Of a stretch of 53,396 nt of DNA, positions 1 to 7,980 are shown one piece after another (position 1 is the stretch's first letter; every line of letters begins with the position of its first letter). Where the stretch lies: assembly GCA_902530745.1 (NCBI GenBank), contig CACABO010000003.1, positions 1-53,396 on the forward strand, written 5' to 3'. The notes under the pieces are model-generated. The model was given only the letters and a program-made list of their open reading frames with translations. It had not been told where the DNA came from and searched no databases. This stretch comes from an uncultured Alphaproteobacteria bacterium. GTDB lineage: Bacteria > Pseudomonadota > Alphaproteobacteria > HIMB59. Position numbers and translations under genes: made by a program.

Positions 1-883
1 CGTTTCCGGTAGCCTGAGCATTTACTAGAGCTTCTTGCAAAGGTTTGGTGCCTTTATCCACCAAAATTTGAGTTTTGGCATCTGCTACCCTTTGATATGT
101 ATATTCGAGTCTTTCAGATATTGCTGCGACTGTATCAGCTGGTAATGTTTGAGCTAAAGATACAAGGTCAGCTTCTGGAAGAGCTTTTGCTTTTTCACGA
201 ACCATTTCACCATGTCCGGGGACATTTACAATATTTTTAATATCTGGGATTTCTGTAACTGTTGTAGCGCCTTTAGCTTGATCTGGTCTATGATTGAAAG
301 AGCGTAGAGATACTTCTGTAAGTCCTCTTAAAAAAAATAATCCACCAAGGGTAACAATGAAAGAAGGTAAGCCTGATCTAACTACAATGGTACCTTGTAT
401 CCATCCAAAAAAAAGTGTGAAACATAAAGTAATAAATATTGCTAGTATTGGGGAAACATCAGCAATGTGGAAAACCGTATAAAATTCTATATGGAAACCT
501 CCCTCAAAAGATATGTAGGGCACAATAAATGAAAAACCCCATCTAAGAATCATTGCCATACAGGCTCCTGCGAAACCAATCATGGATCCAATAGATAAGT
601 CAAACTCGCCTGCTATGATTAATAGACCAGCACCAATTGCTATGATACCAAGTTGAGATATAACTCTTAGAAAGTTTCTAATACCTAATGCATTAAAACC
701 CTCGCCTGTAAAAGGGTTCCAAGACATTTCACCAGTAGGGATGGAGAAATAACCAAGCATTCCAAATAAAAGGAGCATAACTCCGATAGGTCCAATTTCT
801 GGTCTTGAAACCAGTGTGGTTAGCCAAGTTTTCTTTTGATGCCTATCAGACTCTTGTCTTTGGGGAGTAGAGGTTGTTGCCAT
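1..883 (-). CDS. Sugar ABC transporter permease (RbsC/FrcC family), partial, 3' end outside window
   Basis: Translating the minus strand from the ATG at 883 gives an open frame that runs off the left edge (294 codons seen). It is an inner-membrane permease of the ribose/fructose importer class: hydrophobic segments at about residues 33-48, 75-92, 100-115 and 145-165, the family motif AGEFDLSIGSM (residues 91-101) and GLPSFIVTLGGLFFLRG (171-187). From about residue 198 to the edge the chain is polar and helix-like for at least 97 residues, where a membrane segment would normally return soon; FrcC-type permeases have an insert here, but this one looks long. It lies downstream of the binding protein at 991-1893, separated by a terminator-like hairpin. 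Its ATPase is presumably beyond the edge. Confidence 0.88.
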   Translation of the reverse strand, partial: MATTSTPQRQESDRHQKKTWLTTLVSRPEIGPIGVMLLLFGMLGYFSIPTGEMSWNPFTGEGFNALGIRNFLRVISQLGIIAIGAGLLIIAGEFDLSIGSMIGFAGACMAMILRWGFSFIVPYISFEGGFHIEFYTVFHIADVSPILAIFITLCFTLFFGWIQGTIVVRSGLPSFIVTLGGLFFLRGLTEVSLRSFNHRPDQAKGATTVTEIPDIKNIVNVPGHGEMVREKAKALPEADLVSLAQTLPADTVAAISERLEYTYQRVADAKTQILVDKGTKPLQEALVNAQATGN

Positions 884-938
884 ATTTTATTTTATATAAT
901 TTTAATAAAAGTCATTCAGTTTAATTTTACTTAAATTT

Positions 939-971
939 AAAAAAAAAGTGGGCAGTTTAATACCCACTTTT
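939..971 (-). terminator. Intrinsic terminator-like hairpin between binding protein and permease
   Basis: On the minus strand AAAAGTGGG (971-963) pairs perfectly with CCCACTTTT (952-944) around a 10-nt loop, and the run of T continues to 939. It sits 20 nt after the stop of the binding-protein gene and 56 nt before the permease start, so it probably gives partial termination or 3' protection that keeps binding protein above permease in amount. Confidence 0.75.
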
Positions 972-990
972 CAAAGTTTATAAGATTATA

Positions 991-1893
991 CTATCTATCA
1001 ATACCTGCTAAAGCAGCAACTGATGAAGCATTTGACTTGTCAACAAATCCTGGACCTGATGGAATATTTGCACCAGGTAAAAGGCCAGCACCGTTGTTGT
1101 ATAAGTGTAATACTACAACAGGCATATAACCTTGTAGACGTTGTTGTTGGTCAATTGTGAAAGCAACTTTACCCTCATTGATTAAGTCCATAACAGGTGG
1201 GCTTAAGTCAAAACAAGAGTGGTGTACTGACATACCTAACTCATCGATAGCCTGTTGAACTCCAACACAAACGTGCGGACCAACTGATAATACTGCATCA
1301 ACATCTGGGTTTGCTTGTAAACCAGCAGCAGCTCTTGTTGGGATAGTAGCTGGATCGTTTGAGCTATCTACTAATTCAGTAGGAATAGCTTCACCGTAAC
1401 CACCACATCTATCTGTCAAAGCTGTGTTGTATGCTTCTTGAATCATGCAAAGAGCTTTTGTAGCACCTTCTGCTTTTGCTCTTGCACCAGCAGATTGACC
1501 AGCAAGGTATTCAGGCTGACCAACGTGCATTAATGCACCAAGTGAAGCAGAAGACTCAAGACCTGAGTTCATTGTGATGACTGGAATACCAGCAGCAACA
1601 GCGTCTTTAATTGCTTGACCTAAAGCTTCAGGATCTGGAAGTGAAACTACCATTCCATCAGGCTGAGTTGCTGCAGCAGCAGCAATTGATTTTGCCATGT
1701 CGCCCATGTCACCTGAAGGGTTGAAGATATATTCAAAATCTGCACCTACGTGTCTAGCAGCATCTTCACCACCTTTTTGCACAACAGGCCAGAAAGGGTC
1801 TTTACCCTCACCGTGTGTTACCATTACATATCTTTCAGCAAATGCAGAAAGAGATAAGAATGATACAAGAATTGTAAGAATTATTTTTCTCAT
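991..1893 (-). CDS. Periplasmic sugar-binding protein of an ABC importer (Peripla_BP_4 type)
   Basis: 300 residues, with a clear N-terminal signal peptide (basic start, hydrophobic core, likely cleavage after SAFA near residue 19). The mature protein has the two-lobed sugar-binding fold: a first-strand region YVMVTHGEGKDPFWPVVQKG and later DGMVVSLPDP, IPVITMNSG and AVLSVGPHV, typical of the ribose/galactose/fructose binding family. The start is fixed by AAGGAGGAATTT directly before the ATG. It forms an operon with the permease at 1-883. It is clearly different from the FrcB-like protein at 6887, so a second sugar is likely. The ligand cannot be read from sequence; the neighbouring isomerase, split transketolase and FGGY kinase suggest the sugar used by those enzymes. 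Confidence 0.9.
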   Translation of the reverse strand: MRKIILTILVSFLSLSAFAERYVMVTHGEGKDPFWPVVQKGGEDAARHVGADFEYIFNPSGDMGDMAKSIAAAAATQPDGMVVSLPDPEALGQAIKDAVAAGIPVITMNSGLESSASLGALMHVGQPEYLAGQSAGARAKAEGATKALCMIQEAYNTALTDRCGGYGEAIPTELVDSSNDPATIPTRAAAGLQANPDVDAVLSVGPHVCVGVQQAIDELGMSVHHSCFDLSPPVMDLINEGKVAFTIDQQQRLQGYMPVVVLHLYNNGAGLLPGANIPSGPGFVDKSNASSVAALAGIDR

Positions 1894-2090
1894 AAATTCC
1901 TCCTTAATTATAACGAAAGCATAATATTAATTTTTTCAAGCAAATCCAAAACATTTGTTACTAAAAATCATGCAATTTGATCATTTGCGACAAAAAAAAT
2001 CAGAGTAAACTTCTCAAAAAGTTTTAATAATCAAAAAATATATGTATTCCTAGTGTTTTACTCATAATAAATCAAAGCACATTAGCTAAA

Positions 2091-3494
2091 TTAACAATGA
2101 ATATAAGTCTCCCAATTAAGATAATTCCCACAAGCCTCATTTAATATTTCGCCTGTTTTTGAAGCATTCATCACTACATGGTGTTCATAACCGTGTCTAC
2201 AAACATATTGCATTAATTTTTGAAGCTTAGGTACTTTCGCAACTGCTCTTGTACCAAAAGTGTTTAAAGGATCATCAGTTAGCTCTCCCTCTCCAAAGTA
2301 GCATTTTATTTTACCTAAATTATCATCAGTGGAAATCCTTCCATAAGTTAGAGGATTGGCTGGTGTTCTACCTTCAAGTGCACCATGGGTTTTTTCCTCA
2401 CCAAAAACACTTCCCAATATAGGTGCTGTACTTATTTTCAAATCAGGGAGGAAACTTTTAGCCCAATTTCCACAATGAAATAAAACACACTTTTCCTCGT
2501 CTTGGTCATAATTATTATTCCAATCAACTAAAGCACTAGGACTGTTCGAGGCTAATTGCATAGCATACATCGTTAAAGTTCCAGTGACATCTACTTCACA
2601 AGCACTTGGAAGCATATTTTCGCTCATCATACTCATTGATGTACAAACATTACATCCATAATTTTCTTGAACACTTGTCCAACATTGAATAGCAGTAGCA
2701 TCGAGTTTGTTTGTTTCAACAAAATCATTTAAAACAACATCGAGCCTCGCAAGCTGTAATAATTTTTCAGATGGAGTATCAGTAGAATCTCCATAACCTG
2801 AAATTTTATTCATCGAGTCTTTAACTTTTTTGCTATCATCATTAAGTTCTTTAGCTTTACCAAGGACTTCTGATAAATCGATAGTAGTGACACTAATACC
2901 ATGGCGTTCTAAAATTTTTTCACTGAACCTGACTGTATTAAAAGCTTGTGGTCTTGCTCCAACAGCTCCTATTCTGACTCTCCTCATACCTTTCACTACT
3001 TTACAAATTGAAATAAATTTATTTAGCTCATGATCAAATTCATTTCCGGACAAACTTACAACATGGCTTTTTGTTAACGAGTACTTTATTCCATATTGAT
3101 AAAGATTATTACAAACAGATATTTTACCACAATAAGCATCTCTTCTATTTGAGGGTTGCATTTTATCTAAATCATCTGGAGTTGCTTGAACCAGAACAGG
3201 CACATCTAAACCTGATAGTCTAATTGTGTCAGCTACTCCTTTTTCATCACCAAAATTAGGTAAGACCACTAATATGCCCTCTATTTCATCTTTATGGGAT
3301 TTAAAAAGATCAGCGCACTTTTGAGCTTCAAGAAATGTTTCCACTCCACCCAGCTTAGTGTCTGAGTCTTTCAAAATAATAGGTTTTAAACCTTTATTCT
3401 TAAAAATATTTAAAACTTCATTTCTAGCCTCAGTAATAAGATGATCTGGAAAAAAATCTCTATTACCTATTATTATACCTAATGTTGATGACAC
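2091..3494 (-). CDS. L-fucose/L-arabinose isomerase family protein (COG2407-like), ketose/aldose isomerase
   Basis: 467 residues. The first half has the alternating Rossmann-like pattern of fucose/arabinose isomerases (GILVVLPNFGDEKGVADTIR). The second half carries the family's metal-site signatures: SACEVDVTGTLTMY (about residues 297-310), with the conserved Glu and Asp, and CVLFHCGNW (about 337-345), with the His. Members interconvert aldose and ketose sugars with Mn2+, and some act on sugar derivatives. The start is GTG at 3494, supported by TAGGAGGT 8-9 nt upstream. It is transcribed divergently from the split transketolase across an 82-bp gap and lies 197 bp upstream of the binding-protein gene in the same direction. 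Substrate unknown; with the kinase and transketolase it would make the first step of one pathway. Confidence 0.82.
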   Translation of the reverse strand: MSSTLGIIIGNRDFFPDHLITEARNEVLNIFKNKGLKPIILKDSDTKLGGVETFLEAQKCADLFKSHKDEIEGILVVLPNFGDEKGVADTIRLSGLDVPVLVQATPDDLDKMQPSNRRDAYCGKISVCNNLYQYGIKYSLTKSHVVSLSGNEFDHELNKFISICKVVKGMRRVRIGAVGARPQAFNTVRFSEKILERHGISVTTIDLSEVLGKAKELNDDSKKVKDSMNKISGYGDSTDTPSEKLLQLARLDVVLNDFVETNKLDATAIQCWTSVQENYGCNVCTSMSMMSENMLPSACEVDVTGTLTMYAMQLASNSPSALVDWNNNYDQDEEKCVLFHCGNWAKSFLPDLKISTAPILGSVFGEEKTHGALEGRTPANPLTYGRISTDDNLGKIKCYFGEGELTDDPLNTFGTRAVAKVPKLQKLMQYVCRHGYEHHVVMNASKTGEILNEACGNYLNWETYIHC

Positions 3495-3576
3495 GTCTTA
3501 TTACCTCCTACCTTACTAAATGTAATATATAATAATTGATCAAGCCTAGAAAGGGGATATTCTTTATCTATTCACT

Positions 3577-4404
3577 ATGAATGAGAAAAATTTAAAAAAG
3601 AAATCATTAGAATATAGAAAAACTATCCTTGAAATAATTTTTCAATCTGGTGCAGGTCATACTGGGGGGAGTCTCTCTTGTATTGATATTTTGAATGTTC
3701 TTTACAATTCAGTTATGAATATTTCTCCCAAAAATTTTTCGGGCTTGGATCGTGATCATTTTATTCAAAGTAAAGGACACTCTGTGGAAGCATTATACAC
3801 AGTATTATGTGATTGTGGTTTTTATTCAAAAAAAGATTTAAGTACTTTAAATCAATTTAATTCGCACTTTATTGGTCACCCTACAATAAAGGTACCTGGA
3901 ATTGAACATAATACTGGAGCTCTAGGACATGGTCTGTCAGTTGCTGTAGGTTTAGCGCTATCTAAAAAAATAGATAAAAAAACAAATAAAGTTTTTACAT
4001 TGTTGGGAGACGGTGAATTATCTGAGGGTTCAGTTTGGGAGGCCTGTACCACTGCTTCTAAATATAAATTAGATAATTTAATCGTAATTATAGATAGAAA
4101 TGATTTACAAATTACTGGAAAGACTGAAGAAGTTAATCCTATTGAACCCATTGATAAAAAATTTGAGTCATTTGGTTTTGAAACTATTTTGACAAATGGG
4201 AATAATATATCTGATCTCTTAAATGTATTTAAAAAAATACCTATGAAAGGTGGTAAGCCAACTGTAATAATTGCAAAAACTACTAAAGGGTCAGGTGTAA
4301 GCTTCATAGAAAACCAAATCAATTGGCACCATAAAGTACCTAGTGAGGATGAGTATGGGAGGGCAATCTCAGAGTTAAACGAGAAACTAAATTCTTATGA
4401 ATAA
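3577..4404 (+). CDS. Transketolase-like protein, N-terminal (thiamine-diphosphate-binding) subunit
   Basis: 275 residues, matching only the first third of a classical ~660-residue transketolase, so this is the A subunit of a two-subunit enzyme. Visible motifs: GHTGGS (27-32), QSKGH (64-68), and the ThDP/Mg motif GDGELSEGSVWE (144-155) with IDRND (172-176). The reading frame overlaps the C-terminal subunit by 8 nt, so translation is coupled. No good Shine-Dalgarno lies close to the ATG; an AAAGGGGAT is 20 or more nt upstream. Split transketolases occur in general sugar metabolism, in apulose-4-phosphate cleavage and in the sulfoquinovose transketolase route; the acceptor and donor here are not known. 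Confidence 0.9.
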   Translation: MNEKNLKKKSLEYRKTILEIIFQSGAGHTGGSLSCIDILNVLYNSVMNISPKNFSGLDRDHFIQSKGHSVEALYTVLCDCGFYSKKDLSTLNQFNSHFIGHPTIKVPGIEHNTGALGHGLSVAVGLALSKKIDKKTNKVFTLLGDGELSEGSVWEACTTASKYKLDNLIVIIDRNDLQITGKTEEVNPIEPIDKKFESFGFETILTNGNNISDLLNVFKKIPMKGGKPTVIIAKTTKGSGVSFIENQINWHHKVPSEDEYGRAISELNEKLNSYE

Positions 4405-5338
4405 AATTGGTAAACCTAACCTTGAGATCTTTTCTGAGACATTACTATCTGAAGCGAAAAAAAATAAGGATATTATAGTTGTGACAAGTGACTCGAGGGG
4501 GTCGGGTAAATTAGTCCCTTTTGGTAAAGAGTTGCCTGACCAAATCATTGAAGTAGGTATAGCTGAACAGAATTTAGTGGGTGTTTCAGCGGGGTTAGCT
4601 GCTGGGGGAAAAATTGTATTTGGGGTATCCCCTGCAAGTTTTTTAACTGCTAGATCTTTAGAGCAGATAAAGAATGATGTCGCCTATTCTAACTGTAATG
4701 TTACATTAATTGGGATCAGTGCAGGGATAAGTTATGGGCAGCTTGGATCAACACATCACTCAATCCATGATTTTGCTACATTAAGGGCAATCAATAATAT
4801 GACTATAGTTGCGCCTGCAGATAACTTTGAAGCATCAGAGGTTATTAAACAGGCTGTTTCTTATAATCAACCTCTTTACATTAGGTATGGAAAAAAACCA
4901 ATGATGGATATTCATCCTGCAGGTACAAAATTTAAAATTGGAAAATCTATTTTGGTCAAAAAGGGAGAGGATTTAACAATCATTGCAACTGGTGAAACTT
5001 TACAACGAGCATATTTGGCTTATGAAATTTTAAAAGAAAACAACATTCATTGTTCTATTATTAGTATGCATACAATAAAGCCCTTTGATAAAGAAACATT
5101 TTTAGAATTTTCAAAAAATTCCAAAGCAATCTTAACAATAGAAGAACATAGTATGTTTGGGGGGCTCGGAGAATGCTGTGCAAACCTAATTGCTCAAAAT
5201 AAAATAGATACAAAACTTAAAATACTTGGGATACCTGATGAATATATGATTAATGGATCTCAATCTGATGTGTTAGACTACTATAATATGAGTCCACAGA
5301 AGATAGTTGAAATATCTAAAGATTTACTAAACAAATGA
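4397..5338 (+). CDS. Transketolase-like protein, C-terminal (pyrimidine-binding) subunit
   Basis: 313 residues covering the middle and C-terminal domains of transketolase. The catalytic Glu that activates thiamine is in EVGIAEQN (52-59, Glu57); ASFLTARSLEQIKND and GQLGSTHHSIHDFATLRAI follow the pyrimidine-binding domain. The C-terminal half (EDLTIIATGETL, TIEEHSMFGGLGE) is the transketolase C domain. It overlaps its partner by 8 nt and ends in an ATGA overlap with the FGGY kinase gene, so the three are one translational unit. The heterodimer would transfer a two-carbon ketol unit from a ketose (phosphate) to an aldose phosphate. Confidence 0.9.
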   Translation: MNKIGKPNLEIFSETLLSEAKKNKDIIVVTSDSRGSGKLVPFGKELPDQIIEVGIAEQNLVGVSAGLAAGGKIVFGVSPASFLTARSLEQIKNDVAYSNCNVTLIGISAGISYGQLGSTHHSIHDFATLRAINNMTIVAPADNFEASEVIKQAVSYNQPLYIRYGKKPMMDIHPAGTKFKIGKSILVKKGEDLTIIATGETLQRAYLAYEILKENNIHCSIISMHTIKPFDKETFLEFSKNSKAILTIEEHSMFGGLGECCANLIAQNKIDTKLKILGIPDEYMINGSQSDVLDYYNMSPQKIVEISKDLLNK

Positions 5339-6810
5339 GTTATCTGACCATAGACTCAAGCACATCTTCTACAACAGTTCTTGTATTTAATGAAAAATTA
5401 GAAGCAATAAAAAGATTTCAAAAAGAACATCGTCAAATAATTACAGAAGAAGGATACATTGAGCACGATTTAGAGGAGATTTATCAAAACTTACTTGACT
5501 TAATTAAAAACGCATCTGAAATAGTGCCTAATCCCAAGTTCATTAGTTTAACTAATCAGAGAGAAACATTTACTCTTTTTAATAAAAAAAACGGGAAACC
5601 AATACATAATGCAGTTGTTTGGCAATGCACTAGAGGTCAAAAAATTTGTGAAGATATTCTGAAAGATGAGTCAAAAAGTGATGAAATTTTAAATAAAACA
5701 GGCCTAAAACCAAATACATTTTTTTCGGGAAGTAAATTTAAATGGTTATATAACAACAAATCAGAAATTAAATCGAAGATTGATGAAGGTGATATTTTAT
5801 TTGGGACAATTGAGACATATCTCATTTACCGACTCACAAACTTTAGATCATATGTTACTGACACAACTAACGCATCAAGAACTTTATTATTTAATTGTTT
5901 AAATAATTCTTGGGATAATGAATTGTTAAATATTTTTGATGGCACTAATCTCAATTTTCCAAAAATAATTAAAAGCTCAGATATATTTGGAGAAAGTGAT
6001 TTTAATAAAGCTTTTAAAAATCCTATAAAAATAATTGGAGTAGCTGGTGATGCACAAGCATCACTTTTTGCTAATTTTTGTTTTGAAAAAGGTGATACGA
6101 AAATTACAACTGGGACAGGTTTTAATATTCAAACAAATATTGGCAATGAGATGATTATTGATCAAAATTCACTTACCTCACTTGCTTTCACAAATGATAA
6201 AGAAAATATTTATGCATTAGAGTGTTTGAACTCATTTGCTGGGGGAACAATCTCATGGATAAAGAATAATTTAAAGTTAATTGAAACAGCTAGCGAAAGT
6301 GAAATCTGTTCTAAAAAAGAAAAAGATAGTAATGGGGTGTGCTTCATTCCTGCTTTCTCTGGACTGGGTCCACCATTTTGGAAATCTAACGCAAGAGCTG
6401 CTTTCTTTGGTATCAGTGCATCAACAAATAGAAATCATTTAGTTAGAGCTGGATTAGAGTCAGTTGCTTATCAAATGGTGGTATATTTAGAAACTATGAA
6501 GAAATCGAGAAATTTGGATTTAAAAAGCTTATCTATTGATGGTGGAATGATAAAAAATAGTTTTTTTCTTCAAATAATTAGTGATCTATTAGAAATTGAT
6601 TTAACTATTCCTGAAATGGAGGATATGTCCTCCTATGGAGCCTTACTTTTTGGGATGCAATATTTTCATAATTTTAAAAATTTGGACGATTTGAGAGATT
6701 TTAAAGTAAAAAGTTCAGTAATTAGCCCCGGTAATAATGAGATTACAAGAAACTCCTATAACTTATGGAAAGATATCGTAGATAAACATTTCATTAAAAA
6801 TCAAGACTAA
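5335..6810 (+). CDS. FGGY-family carbohydrate kinase, glycerol-kinase-like subgroup
   Basis: 491 residues, the normal FGGY length. It resembles glycerol kinase more than xylulokinase: SLTNQRETFTLF and NAVVWQCTRGQKICE near residues 65-100, GVAGDAQASLFANF (catalytic Asp region, about 236-249), ITTGTGFNIQTNIGNE, and GLGPPFWKSNARAAFFGIS (about 340-358). The phosphate-binding start of the fold reads DSSTSST instead of the usual DxGTTS, so the Gly is lost. It begins in an ATGA overlap with the transketolase C subunit, which suggests that its product is the transketolase substrate. Apulose kinase and erythritol/glycerol kinases are related candidates; the substrate is not established. Confidence 0.87.
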   Translation: MSYLTIDSSTSSTTVLVFNEKLEAIKRFQKEHRQIITEEGYIEHDLEEIYQNLLDLIKNASEIVPNPKFISLTNQRETFTLFNKKNGKPIHNAVVWQCTRGQKICEDILKDESKSDEILNKTGLKPNTFFSGSKFKWLYNNKSEIKSKIDEGDILFGTIETYLIYRLTNFRSYVTDTTNASRTLLFNCLNNSWDNELLNIFDGTNLNFPKIIKSSDIFGESDFNKAFKNPIKIIGVAGDAQASLFANFCFEKGDTKITTGTGFNIQTNIGNEMIIDQNSLTSLAFTNDKENIYALECLNSFAGGTISWIKNNLKLIETASESEICSKKEKDSNGVCFIPAFSGLGPPFWKSNARAAFFGISASTNRNHLVRAGLESVAYQMVVYLETMKKSRNLDLKSLSIDGGMIKNSFFLQIISDLLEIDLTIPEMEDMSSYGALLFGMQYFHNFKNLDDLRDFKVKSSVISPGNNEITRNSYNLWKDIVDKHFIKNQD

Positions 6811-6840
6811 AAAATTAAAATTTAACTAGTAAGTTAGCAT

Positions 6841-6857
6841 AACAATAAGATATTGTT
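6841..6857. promoter_or_regulatory. Perfect inverted repeat upstream of frcB
   Basis: AACAATA-AGA-TATTGTT is a perfect 7-bp inverted repeat with a 3-nt centre, in the 76-bp gap before frcB and 30 nt ahead of its start. It could be an operator for a dimeric repressor or a small hairpin in the leader. No regulator gene is nearby to match it to. Confidence 0.35.
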
Positions 6858-6886
6858 GTTGTGACTATATATAGGAGGAAATAACT

Positions 6887-7921
6887 ATGAGAAAATTATC
6901 TCTAGTTCTAGCTTCACTTATGGCAGTTGCTTTTACTTTTGCTACTATGCCAGCAAAAGCAGGGAGCCATGCTGTTGAAGCTTGCTTAATTACAAAAACA
7001 GACATCAATCCTTTCTTCGTTAAAATGAAAGAAGGTGCAGAGGCGAGAGCTAATGAATTAGGTGTCAAATTATCATTCTTTGCGGGTAAAGTTGATGGTG
7101 ACCATGAGACTCAAGTAAGAGCTATTGAGACTTGTATTGCTTCAGGTGCAAAAGGTATTTTAATTGCTGCATCTGACACAAAAGCTATTGTTACTCCATT
7201 AAAAAATGCTCAAGACAATGGTTTATTAGTCATTGCTCTTGACACACCACTAGAGCCAATTACAGCTGCAGACTCTACTTTTGCAACTGATAACTTCAAG
7301 GCAGGTGAATTAGGTGGAGCTTGGGTTGCTGCAAAGTTAGGAGCAGATGCTGCTAATGCCAAAATTGCAATGTTAGACCTTAACGAGAGTCAACCTTCTG
7401 TTGGTGTTCTTAGAGATCAAGGTTTCTTAACTGGATTTGGAATCGATGTAAAAGATGTTTCCAGATGGGGAGATGAAGATGATCCAAGAATTATCTGTAA
7501 TGAAGTTACAAACGGTAACGAAGAAGGTGGTAGAACTGCAATGGAAAAATGTCTTCAAAAAGATCCAGACATAAACGTTGTTTACACTATTAATGAGCCA
7601 GCAGCTGTTGGTGCTTATGAGGCGTTAAAAGCAGTTGGTAAAGATGATGGTAGTGTTCTCATTGCTTCAGTTGACGGAGGTTGCCCAGGTGTAGCTGACG
7701 TTGAGAGAGGTATCATTGGTGCTACATCTCAACAATACCCATTATTAATGGCTTCTTTAGGTGTTGAAGCTATTAAAGCTTGGGCTGAAGATGGATCAAA
7801 GCCTGAAAATACTCCAGGTCTTGACTTCTTTAACACTGGTGTGAACTTAGTTACAGATGATGCTGCTAGCGGAGTTCCATCAATTAGTGTCAAAGAAGGT
7901 ATGGACAGATGTTGGGGTTAA
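6887..7921 (+). CDS. frcB: Fructose-type ABC transporter substrate-binding protein FrcB
   Basis: 344 residues with a signal peptide of about 25 residues ending in PAKA. The mature protein closely follows the rhizobial FrcB pattern: [91 protein letters not shown] and the C-terminal GMDRCWG. FrcB binds fructose, and in rhizobia also ribose and mannose, in the periplasm. The start has a strong ATAGGAGGAAATAACT ribosome site. It is followed by a stable hairpin, then frcC and frcA. The FGGY kinase gene ends 76 bp upstream, so the gene may have its own promoter. Compared by recall of the family, not by alignment. Confidence 0.9.
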   Translation: MRKLSLVLASLMAVAFTFATMPAKAGSHAVEACLITKTDINPFFVKMKEGAEARANELGVKLSFFAGKVDGDHETQVRAIETCIASGAKGILIAASDTKAIVTPLKNAQDNGLLVIALDTPLEPITAADSTFATDNFKAGELGGAWVAAKLGADAANAKIAMLDLNESQPSVGVLRDQGFLTGFGIDVKDVSRWGDEDDPRIICNEVTNGNEEGGRTAMEKCLQKDPDINVVYTINEPAAVGAYEALKAVGKDDGSVLIASVDGGCPGVADVERGIIGATSQQYPLLMASLGVEAIKAWAEDGSKPENTPGLDFFNTGVNLVTDDAASGVPSISVKEGMDRCWG

Positions 7922-7937
7922 TCTAATAATTTTATTA

Positions 7938-7963
7938 TTCAGGGCAGATTATTCTGCCCTGAA
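7938..7963 (+). promoter_or_regulatory. Intercistronic stem-loop between frcB and frcC
   Basis: TTCAGGGCAG-ATTATT-CTGCCCTGAA forms a perfect 10-bp, GC-rich stem with a 6-nt loop, 16 nt after the frcB stop and 17 nt before the frcC ATG. The T-run after it is short and interrupted, so it is more likely an mRNA-stabilising or partly attenuating hairpin than a full terminator. It would favour frcB expression over the membrane parts. Confidence 0.75.
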
Positions 7964-7980
7964 ACTTTTGCATTTTTAAT

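Noticed and set aside
1977-3543. Two TTGATCA palindromes (1977-1983 and 3536-3543) near the isomerase gene as shared operators
   Set aside because: The shared core is only 7 nt, flanks differ, and such words are expected by chance in this composition.
3876-4322. 148-codon minus-strand frame inside the transketolase N subunit gene
   Set aside because: It is antisense to a clearly coding frame, with no family resemblance and no ribosome site.
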